Both the position numbers and the translations under genes were made by a program. A stretch of 40,762 nucleotides of DNA from Planctomycetales bacterium (GTDB lineage Bacteria > Planctomycetota > Planctomycetia > Pirellulales > S012-138): positions 1 to 40,762 of the forward strand of contig WFOE01000180.1 in assembly GCA_015488215.1 (NCBI GenBank). The letters run 5' to 3'. This document shows, piece by piece, positions 27,447 through 34,231 of the stretch. The notes under the pieces were generated by a model. It searched no databases and was not told the DNA's origin. It saw only the letters and a list, made by a program, of their open reading frames with translations. Within the stretch, counting starts at the first letter, position 1, and every line of letters begins with the position of its first letter.

Positions 27447-30158
27447 ATGCAACCATCGCGTGCTTCCCGCTGCGAGGAAGCCGGAGAGAAGTCGGACCGG
27501 CCTTCGCTCGGAGGCTCGAGGCCGCTTTGGCGCTATCACCCGCTGGTGCTCGTGCTGGTGCCGGTCTGCGTAGGGATTGTGTTTGATCGCTACCGGCCGC
27601 TTTCGCTCCGGGTGTGGCTTGTGCTGTCCGGCGCGGGGCTTTTGAGTTGGGGGGTGCTTTTCTGGTTCCGCCGCCGCGGGGTGGCCTGGGTTGCGCTGGC
27701 CGTGGCGTTGGCCGGGCTAGGGGCGGCGTGGCACCATCGCCACTGGCACGATGTGCCGCCGGACCACCTGGTTCACCTGGCCGGTTGGAACCCCCAGCCG
27801 ATGGCCCTGCGGGGACGGGTGCTCCGCGTGCCGGAAGAACCGGTGCCGCTGCCGCCTTCGCCCCTGCGGCCTCGGGCCCAGGAAAGCTGCCGCTGGGAGA
27901 TCGAAGCGGAGCAAGTGCGCATCGGCCGCCGGTGGCAAGGGTGCTCGGGCCGGGTGCGGGTGATAAGCCCCAGCCCGGGACCGGCACTGCTGCCGGGCGA
28001 CGAAGTGGAACTGCTGGGCCAGTTGGGCCGGTACGCTCCGCCGGCCAACCCGGGGCAGTGGGACCACCAGGCCCACGCTCGGGCCCAAGGCGTGCGCATC
28101 TATCTGCGCGTGCAGTATGCCGAGGCGGTCCGGCTTTGCCGCCGGGGAAGTGGACTTTCGCCGCGGCGATTGCTGGCCCTGGCCCGACAACGAGCCAAAG
28201 GGTTGCTGGCCCGGTACGTCGCTTCGGAAAACACGCCGCTTGCCGCCGCGTTGCTGCTGGGAGCACGCCGCCAGGTGCCGCATGAAACCACCGACGCCTT
28301 CTTCCGCACCAACACAATCCATTTTCTGGCCATCTCCGGGCTGCACGTGGGCATGCTGGCCGTGGTGTTGCTGGTGCTGCTGCGATGGGGGCTGCTGCCT
28401 CGCCGGGTGGCGCTGGTGCTGGTTGGCCTGGGCACGCTGGCCTACACGCTCCTGACCGGTGCGCCGCCTTCGGCCGTAAGGGCCACGGTGCTGGTGCTCA
28501 TCACCGCGGCCAGCTACTGGCTCTACCGTCCCCAGCGGCCTTGGAACACCCTGGCCGCCGCGGCCCTGGTGGTGCTGGCGCTGAATCCGGCCGACCTGTT
28601 CCGTGTAGGTCCCCAGCTTTCGTTCCTGGCCGTGGGCACTCTGGGGGCGCTTGCCCCCTGGTGGAACCGCTGGCGGCAATACGACGCTCTGGAGCGGCTC
28701 ATCCGCCAAACGCGCCCCTGGCCGGTACGCGCCGCGCGGCACCTTGGCCGGTGGCTAGGGCGAGGGTTGCTGGGGGCGAGCCTGCTCTGGCTGGTGTCGC
28801 TGCCGCTGGTGGCCCATCGGTTCCACCTGGTTGCCCCGGTGGCCGTGCCGCTGACGGTGCTGCTGACCGTTCCGGTGGCTCTGGCCCTGCTGGGCTCCCT
28901 GGGCGTGCTGCTGCTGGGTGCATGGTTCCCTCCGGGGGCGGCACTTTGCGGGCTGGTGGCCAGTTGGTCCCTGGAGGGGATACAGTCTGCAGTGCACGCG
29001 GCGGCCCAGGTGCCCGGGACCCATTGGTTCGTTGCCGGGCCGCGTCCAGTCACCGTGCTTGCGTTTTACGGTTTGCTTGCCGTGTGGTACTTGGGTTTGC
29101 GGCTCTGGGGGCGCCGGGGGCTGTGGCTGGCAATGGCCGCCTGGGCAGTGGTGCTGCTGGGAGACTGGCTCACCCCACGGCTTGCCCCCGGCCGGATGCA
29201 CCTGGCTTTCTTGAGCCTGGGGCATGGGCTTTGTACGGTCATCCATCTGCCCGACGGGCGCACGGTGCTTTACGACTGCGGGGCGATGGGCCGCCCGGAG
29301 CTGGCCGCCCGAACCGTGGCCGAATACCTGTGGCACAGCGGCCGCCGGCGCGTGGACCTGGTGGTGATTTCCCATGCGGACGTGGACCACTTCAACGCCT
29401 TGCCGCAGTTGGCTCGCTTTGTGCCGGTACGCGAGGTGGTCGTGCATCGGGGATGCTTCGACTCGGCCGACGCGGCCACCGCGTTTTTGCAACAAGAGCT
29501 GGTCCGGTTGGGCATCCCGTACCGCGAAGTCGTAGCCGGACACACGCTGTTGCAGGACCAGCAGTGGCGTCTGCACGTGTTGGCTCCCGCGTGGCCCCTG
29601 CCCGAGGGGAAAGACAACGCCCGCAGCCTGGTGGTGGAGCTGGAGTATCGCGGCCACCGCGTCCTGTTGCCCGGGGACCTGGAAGGCCGAGGGCTTGCCC
29701 GGTTGCTGGCCCTTCCCGCCCGGAGGTGCCAGGGGTTGCTGGCTCCCCACCACGGCAGCCGCAACAGCAACCCGCCGGGTCTGGCCCGGTGGTGTCGTCC
29801 TCGGTGGGTGGTCATCAGCGGGCCGCGTCCCCGGCCCGGCGAGCCGCCCCCGGCCGAAGCCGCCTATCGGGCCCACGGGGCCGTGGTGCTGCACACCGGC
29901 CGCGTCGGCGCCGTGCTGGCCGAACTTGCTCCCGAAGAAACGCGGCTGCGGGCATACGGGTTGCCGGACCGAACGTGGAGCTGGCCCGCAGCGGAAGGCC
30001 GGAACGCCAATCGGGCTGCGGCTACTCCTCGGCGAAAAGCCGGCGAAGGAACTGCATACACGGTTCCCAGGCCTGGGCCGCCTCCTCGAAATCCACCGGC
30101 ATGGTTCGCAGCGGACGGGGCAACGGCAGATCGGGGCGTACTTTCACCCGGGCGCTGA
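27447..30158 (+). CDS. comEC: ComEC/Rec2 family DNA-uptake membrane protein
   Basis: The 903-aa protein combines N-terminal membrane helices and an OB-like DUF4131 region, a Competence domain with the signature FLAISGLHVGML and PSAVRAT, and a C-terminal metallo-beta-lactamase domain. The latter has LSLGHGLCTVIHLPDG, DLVVISHADVDHFNAL (HxDxDH-like), LLPGDLEGRG and APHHGSRNS. ComEC forms the inner-membrane channel for single-stranded DNA in natural transformation, and the MBL domain may degrade the other strand. About 60 C-terminal residues past the MBL domain are low-complexity (Pro/Arg/Ala), and the last 137 nt run antisense over the end of the solute-binding protein gene, so this tail is probably not functional. 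Confidence 0.92.
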   Translation: MQPSRASRCEEAGEKSDRPSLGGSRPLWRYHPLVLVLVPVCVGIVFDRYRPLSLRVWLVLSGAGLLSWGVLFWFRRRGVAWVALAVALAGLGAAWHHRHWHDVPPDHLVHLAGWNPQPMALRGRVLRVPEEPVPLPPSPLRPRAQESCRWEIEAEQVRIGRRWQGCSGRVRVISPSPGPALLPGDEVELLGQLGRYAPPANPGQWDHQAHARAQGVRIYLRVQYAEAVRLCRRGSGLSPRRLLALARQRAKGLLARYVASENTPLAAALLLGARRQVPHETTDAFFRTNTIHFLAISGLHVGMLAVVLLVLLRWGLLPRRVALVLVGLGTLAYTLLTGAPPSAVRATVLVLITAASYWLYRPQRPWNTLAAAALVVLALNPADLFRVGPQLSFLAVGTLGALAPWWNRWRQYDALERLIRQTRPWPVRAARHLGRWLGRGLLGASLLWLVSLPLVAHRFHLVAPVAVPLTVLLTVPVALALLGSLGVLLLGAWFPPGAALCGLVASWSLEGIQSAVHAAAQVPGTHWFVAGPRPVTVLAFYGLLAVWYLGLRLWGRRGLWLAMAAWAVVLLGDWLTPRLAPGRMHLAFLSLGHGLCTVIHLPDGRTVLYDCGAMGRPELAARTVAEYLWHSGRRRVDLVVISHADVDHFNALPQLARFVPVREVVVHRGCFDSADAATAFLQQELVRLGIPYREVVAGHTLLQDQQWRLHVLAPAWPLPEGKDNARSLVVELEYRGHRVLLPGDLEGRGLARLLALPARRCQGLLAPHHGSRNSNPPGLARWCRPRWVVISGPRPRPGEPPPAEAAYRAHGAVVLHTGRVGAVLAELAPEETRLRAYGLPDRTWSWPAAEGRNANRAAATPRRKAGEGTAYTVPRPGPPPRNPPAWFAADGATADRGVLSPGR

Positions 30159-31071
30159 GCGGAATCTGGGCACTGGGCCCCCGGGCCAACTGCTCCTCCA
30201 CCGTCGGAGAGAGCAGGAACCGCACCAGCCGCCGGGCCGCTTCCGGGTGGGGGCTTCCGCGAATGACGCACACCGTGTTGGGAATCAGGAGCACCCCCAA
30301 CCCGTCCGGCTCCTGGTCCGGGAAAACGATTGCCACCGGATGCCCGGCCCGTACGGCCAGATGGGCGTCGTCCGTGTCGGTAATCCCCCACCACAGCCGT
30401 CCGGCGGCCACTTCCTCGGCCACGTGGCGATTGCCGGCCAGGATGCGAACCTGATTCTGCTTGATGCGGCGGTAATACTCCCGGGCCCGCTCCGTTCCCC
30501 AATGGGCGAACAGACACGCCGCGTGCGTGGCCGTGGTGCCGAACAGCGGTTTGGCCATGCCCGCCTTGCCCCGGTAACGCGGATTGGTCAGATCGAGGAT
30601 GGAGCGGGGATACGCTTCGGGCCGCAGCTTGTCGGTGTTGACGAGGAGCACCCGGGCCCGGGCGGCCAGTCCGAACCAACTGCCGTCGGCGGCGCGGAAC
30701 TGCGGGGGAAAGGATTCCGCCTCGGGAATCTTCAGCGGCTGAAGCAACCCCGCCTGCTTCAGCCGCAGCGTGTGCAGCACCTCGTTGTTCCAGAACACGT
30801 CGCACTGGGGGCGCCGTCCCTGGGCCAGAATGGCCTGGGCCAGCCCCACCGTTTTGGTCGATTCGGTGTCGTACTTCGGCAGCGGTTTCACGCCGGTTTG
30901 TTCGGCAAATTGCTCAAGCAGCGGAGCCGAAAACTCCTCGTCTAGTGCCGTATAAACGACCACTTGTTCTCCCGTGGCCGGCCAGCAGCCGCCGCCGGCC
31001 ACAAGAGCGACCAGGTAGAGCGTCCCGGCAAGCGCCGGTCGAGCCAAGCGTTCCCCGTGCTTTCTGGCCAT
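30022..31071 (-). CDS. Fe(III)-type ABC transporter solute-binding protein
   Basis: The 349-aa extracytoplasmic binding protein is of the FbpA/AfuA (family 1) type. A hydrophobic N-terminus ends in GGGC, a possible but non-canonical lipobox. The mature part starts VVVYTALDEEFSAPLLEQF and has CDVFWNNEVLHTLRLKQAGLL, DLTNPRYRGKAGMAKPLFGTT and VAIVFPDQEPDGLGVLLIPNT, all family-typical. The metal ligand has not been checked against a structure; iron is the family's usual cargo. No permease or ATPase gene is adjacent. It follows the amidohydrolase gene by 29 nt on the same strand, and its 3' end overlaps comEC tail-to-tail by 137 nt. Confidence 0.88.
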   Translation of the reverse strand: MARKHGERLARPALAGTLYLVALVAGGGCWPATGEQVVVYTALDEEFSAPLLEQFAEQTGVKPLPKYDTESTKTVGLAQAILAQGRRPQCDVFWNNEVLHTLRLKQAGLLQPLKIPEAESFPPQFRAADGSWFGLAARARVLLVNTDKLRPEAYPRSILDLTNPRYRGKAGMAKPLFGTTATHAACLFAHWGTERAREYYRRIKQNQVRILAGNRHVAEEVAAGRLWWGITDTDDAHLAVRAGHPVAIVFPDQEPDGLGVLLIPNTVCVIRGSPHPEAARRLVRFLLSPTVEEQLARGPSAQIPLSARVKVRPDLPLPRPLRTMPVDFEEAAQAWEPCMQFLRRLFAEE

Positions 31072-31100
31072 CGTCGCACCCGTTGCGAAGCCCGCTTGGA

Positions 31101-32072
31101 TCAGGAGAAATACACCCGCTGGGCCGTCTGGCGCAGAATCCAGCGCCGGTCCGCTTCGCTGAGGAAATCGGCCCGCTTGCGGATCAGATCAATCGAGTCG
31201 GTGTAGGTGTGGCCGTTTTGCACCTGGAAGGGGCAATCGCTGGCCCACATCAGCCGCTCGGGCCCGAACGACTCGTACACCCGGCGGAGCATCGGCAGCA
31301 GATCGGTATAAGGGGGGCGTTTCTTGCCCAGGGCGTAATAAGCCGACACCTTGACGAACGCACGGCGGTGGCGAGCCAGGCGGCAGAGGTTCTTCAGGTC
31401 CGCCGAGCGAATCTGTCCGTCAATCCCAATCCGGCCGAAGTGGTCCACCACCAGCGTGGTGTCCGGGTAACGTGTGCACATGCGATCCAGCAGCGGCAGC
31501 GCCTCGGGGTTGACCAGGGCGCAGATGGCCTGACCGGTTTCGGCTGCCGTGCGCCACATGGTGTGCATCCCGGGCGAGTCGATCCACGTTTGCAGGTCGC
31601 GGCGGCCCGGATGGATTCGGAACCCGCGCACGCCCCGGCGGAGCAGTTGCTTCATGGTTTGCCGGGGCCGGTGGTGTTCGTCGATGACGGCCACGGCGGA
31701 GAACACCCCGGGAAAACGCTCCAGGGTGTCGAGCATGTAGGAGTTGTCGAAGCCGTAGAAGCTCATCTGGATGAGCACCACGCGGTCCACTCCCACGGCC
31801 CGGGCATGGGCCAGCAGTTGCCAGGGAGTGAAGCTGGGCGGGGCCATCTGCTCGCGGCGCCAACCGGGGGCCAGCGGGTAACGCCGGGTATCGGGAGTCC
31901 AGACGTGCACGTGGGCGTCTATCCACCCGGGCCGACACGGACCGCCCAGCCCGGGCCCGGCCTGGGCCGCGGTAGCCAGCGCCATCGTGCCGGCAAGCCC
32001 CCGGCCCAGAAACGCCCTCCGCGAAAGTTCCCGCTCCCCGCCCGGAGAGAACGCAGCGCTTGGTTTCATCAT
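31101..32072 (-). CDS. Tat-exported amidohydrolase (Amidohydro_2)
   Basis: The protein has 323 aa from the ATG at 32072; a second ATG at 32069 is equally possible, and the track's 87 extra codons are spurious. The N-terminus contains a twin-arginine motif (ELSRRAFLGRGLAG) and a hydrophobic stretch, indicating folded export. The TIM-barrel metal-hydrolase domain shows DAHVHVW (HxH ligands), GFRIHPG, TLVVDHFGRIGID and the catalytic-Asp segment LMWASDCPFQ. This matches the Amidohydro_2 (2-pyrone-4,6-dicarboxylate hydrolase/lactonase-like) family. The substrate is not readable. It sits 29 nt upstream of the solute-binding protein gene and is divergent from the SGNH-like gene. Confidence 0.87.
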   Translation of the reverse strand: MMKPSAAFSPGGERELSRRAFLGRGLAGTMALATAAQAGPGLGGPCRPGWIDAHVHVWTPDTRRYPLAPGWRREQMAPPSFTPWQLLAHARAVGVDRVVLIQMSFYGFDNSYMLDTLERFPGVFSAVAVIDEHHRPRQTMKQLLRRGVRGFRIHPGRRDLQTWIDSPGMHTMWRTAAETGQAICALVNPEALPLLDRMCTRYPDTTLVVDHFGRIGIDGQIRSADLKNLCRLARHRRAFVKVSAYYALGKKRPPYTDLLPMLRRVYESFGPERLMWASDCPFQVQNGHTYTDSIDLIRKRADFLSEADRRWILRQTAQRVYFS

Positions 32073-32324
32073 GGCAGATTCTTGCAGACGAGGATGTTGT
32101 TGTGCGGCGAGTTGGCCTCGGCGCACCGGAACCTTACTTCTGCCTACAAAGCAAGACCAGACAGCCGGCCATCGGCGCAGCTTGCCAAGCCGCAGGCGAA
32201 CAACCACTATGATAAGAGAACCGCCGCCGGAGCCAATGAAAAACTCCCTCCGGACGGCAAGGCGGCTTCGGATGGCACTCTCATGTTCTCCAGCTTTTTG
32301 TTTTCCAGCGAAGGCACAAGCAAC

Positions 32325-33623
32325 ATGCTCCAACCAGTAGCGCCGACCCGTGCCCCGGCCTGCTCCGGCTGGAATCCCAAGGCCGTTTGCCTGCTTGCCG
32401 CGGCTGGGCTTGTTTTGTTCGGAACGCTCTGCGGTCCCTTGGCCGCCGGGGAGTCCCGACTCGTGCTGCCGCAGGAGTGCCGGGTGGCCATCGTCGGCTC
32501 CGGGCTGGTGGAACAGGCCGCCGGAGTGGGCTACTGGGAAACGGCCCTACGCGTGCTCCATCCCCGGCACAAGTTCCGCGTGCGCAATCTGGGCTGGACC
32601 GGCGATACGGTGTTCGGCGAGGCCCGAGCCGAGTTCGGCACGCCCGAGGACGGATACCGCCGGTTGCTGGAACAAGTGAAGCTGGTGCGCCCGCACCTGG
32701 TGCTGGTGGTGTACGGCCAGAACGAATCATTCGCCGGACCGGACGACTTGCTGCGTTTCCGCCGCGGGGTGCAACGGCTGCTCCGGGACCTCCGAGCCCC
32801 GCGACGACAACTGGTCGTCGTGCTGCCGCCGCGGATGGTTACTCCCACAGGACTGCCTCCGCTGCAGTGGCAGCAGCAGTATGCCGAAACACTGCGGCAA
32901 CAAGCCCGGGCTGCTGGTGCCCTGGTGGTGGACTGGTTCCATGCCGCCAGGCTCTCTTCGCCGGGGAAGAGAATCCCGCAGGCGTATGCCTCCAACGGAC
33001 TGCAACTGACCCCGTTTGGCTACTGGCTCACCGCGGCCGAGCTGGCCCGGCAGCTTGGCTTCCGCCCGGTGGCCTGGGAAGTGACGCTGGTGGTGAAAGA
33101 GGGCCGCTTGCAGGTGGAACAGGCTCGCGGAACGCAGGTTGTAGTGCCCCGGGACGGGCAGGAAAGGATGGCCTTCTCCTGCCACGACGCCCACTTGCCC
33201 CCGCCGCTTTCCCCGGGCGGTGCGAGCCGGGAGCGGGCCTCTTTGCTGCAGACGTGGCCTGGCTACAAACGCGTGCTTCGCATCAAGGGTTTGCCATCAG
33301 GGCGCTGGGCCTTGCAAGCAGCCGGGCAGCAGGTGGCCGTAGCCGCCGCGGAGCAGTGGGCCGACGGCGTGTCGCTTGCGGCCGGGCCGGAGTTCGCCCA
33401 AACCGAGCGGTTGCGGCAGTTGATCCTCCAGAAGAACCAGTGGTTCCTGCACCGCTGGCGCCCGCAGAACACCACCTATTTGTTCGGCTTCCGCAAGCAC
33501 GAACAGGGGCAGAACGCCGTGGAAGTGCCTCAGTTCGAACGCCTGGTGGAAGAGCTGGACCAGCGTCTTGATCGGCTCCAGCAGCCCCGGCGGCAGAGCT
33601 ACCAACTGGTCCGGCTGCCTTGA
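32325..33623 (+). CDS. Exported SGNH/GDSL-like protein with altered block V
   Basis: The protein has 432 aa. The ATG at 32325 (AAGG ten nt upstream) starts a plausible signal peptide (AVCLLAAAGLVLFGTLCGPLAAG); the track ORF extends about 1.4 kb upstream antisense to other genes and is not credible. The fold markers are VAIVGSGLVEQ (block I, S59), VRNLGWTGDTVFGEARAEFG, VLVVYGQNESFAG (block III) and NGLQLTPFGYW (block V). In related planctomycete proteins block V reads NGIHLT; here the catalytic His is Gln227. A C-terminal region has a long helical end (FERLVEELDQRLDRLQQP). It may be a non-catalytic binding protein or use another base. Confidence 0.78.
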   Translation: MLQPVAPTRAPACSGWNPKAVCLLAAAGLVLFGTLCGPLAAGESRLVLPQECRVAIVGSGLVEQAAGVGYWETALRVLHPRHKFRVRNLGWTGDTVFGEARAEFGTPEDGYRRLLEQVKLVRPHLVLVVYGQNESFAGPDDLLRFRRGVQRLLRDLRAPRRQLVVVLPPRMVTPTGLPPLQWQQQYAETLRQQARAAGALVVDWFHAARLSSPGKRIPQAYASNGLQLTPFGYWLTAAELARQLGFRPVAWEVTLVVKEGRLQVEQARGTQVVVPRDGQERMAFSCHDAHLPPPLSPGGASRERASLLQTWPGYKRVLRIKGLPSGRWALQAAGQQVAVAAAEQWADGVSLAAGPEFAQTERLRQLILQKNQWFLHRWRPQNTTYLFGFRKHEQGQNAVEVPQFERLVEELDQRLDRLQQPRRQSYQLVRLP

Positions 33624-33770
33624 GGGAGCGACTCACCAGCGGCCACGACTCAGGCGGCAAGCGGCACCTGGGAGAGTTTTCCGGCAGCCGGCGTGCTTCT
33701 GAATCCGGCCGCACCGGCAGGCCGATACCTGCGGTGGAACGGAATCGCCTGCCTCCGAGGAGATGCTCCC

Positions 33771-34094
33771 ATGGAAAAAACCGCCGCCCGGCGATGGTGC
33801 CCGCAGTGCCAGCAACTGGGCCGCCATGCTCCGTTGCCGCTGATGGCCGACGAAGGCCAACGCCTGCGCCAGCTTGCCAAACAGGTGCAAGGGCTTGCCC
33901 ATCGTTATTATTGTGAGAATTGCCGGGCCATCTGGCAGGCGGTCGAAGTGCCCGAGGAACTGTTGCAGCGGCTACTTGCCGCCCAGGAAGAGAATCTGAA
34001 GCTCCGGCACCAGGTGGCCATGCTGCGGTTGCTGGCAGCCCAGGCCGAATCCCCCGACCAGCAAGGTGCGGTCCCCCCCGGCAAGGCGGCTTGA
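33771..34094 (+). CDS. Small zinc-ribbon protein with coiled coil
   Basis: The protein has 107 aa from the ATG at 33771, which has GAGGAG eight nt upstream; the track starts 26 codons earlier. Two Cys pairs, WCPQC near the N-terminus and YYCENC about 40 residues on, form a likely zinc ribbon. An amphipathic helix (LLQRLLAAQEENLKLRHQVAMLRLLAAQ) could be a coiled coil. No signal peptide is present. The function is unknown; a regulatory or scaffold role is possible. It lies between the SGNH-like gene and the DUF11-repeat gene on the same strand, with gaps of about 150 and 140 nt. Confidence 0.7.
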   Translation: MEKTAARRWCPQCQQLGRHAPLPLMADEGQRLRQLAKQVQGLAHRYYCENCRAIWQAVEVPEELLQRLLAAQEENLKLRHQVAMLRLLAAQAESPDQQGAVPPGKAA

Positions 34095-34231
34095 GCCATT
34101 CTGTAACGCCCGAAAAACTTGCCGATTCCGTTACAGATGCTTCGTTCTGGATAAATGGTTCGTTCCCTACGGCCGATATAGCCGGAAAGAGAATCCGGTC
34201 TGTGGTCTTTTTTCGTAGGGAAGCAGGAACC

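Noticed and set aside
28385-30454. 689-aa plus-strand ORF overlapping comEC and the binding protein
   Set aside because: It is a shifted frame of comEC with Ala/Gly/Arg-rich sequence and no motif; comEC in the other frame is clear.
30945-32324. N-terminal 460 codons of the 892-aa ORF ending in the SGNH-like gene
   Set aside because: They are antisense to the amidohydrolase; the SGNH-like gene has its own SD and signal peptide at 32325.
34119-34156. TTGCCG/TTACAG with TAAATG as promoter of the DUF11-repeat gene
   Set aside because: No pair has a spacer of 16-18 bp with acceptable matches.
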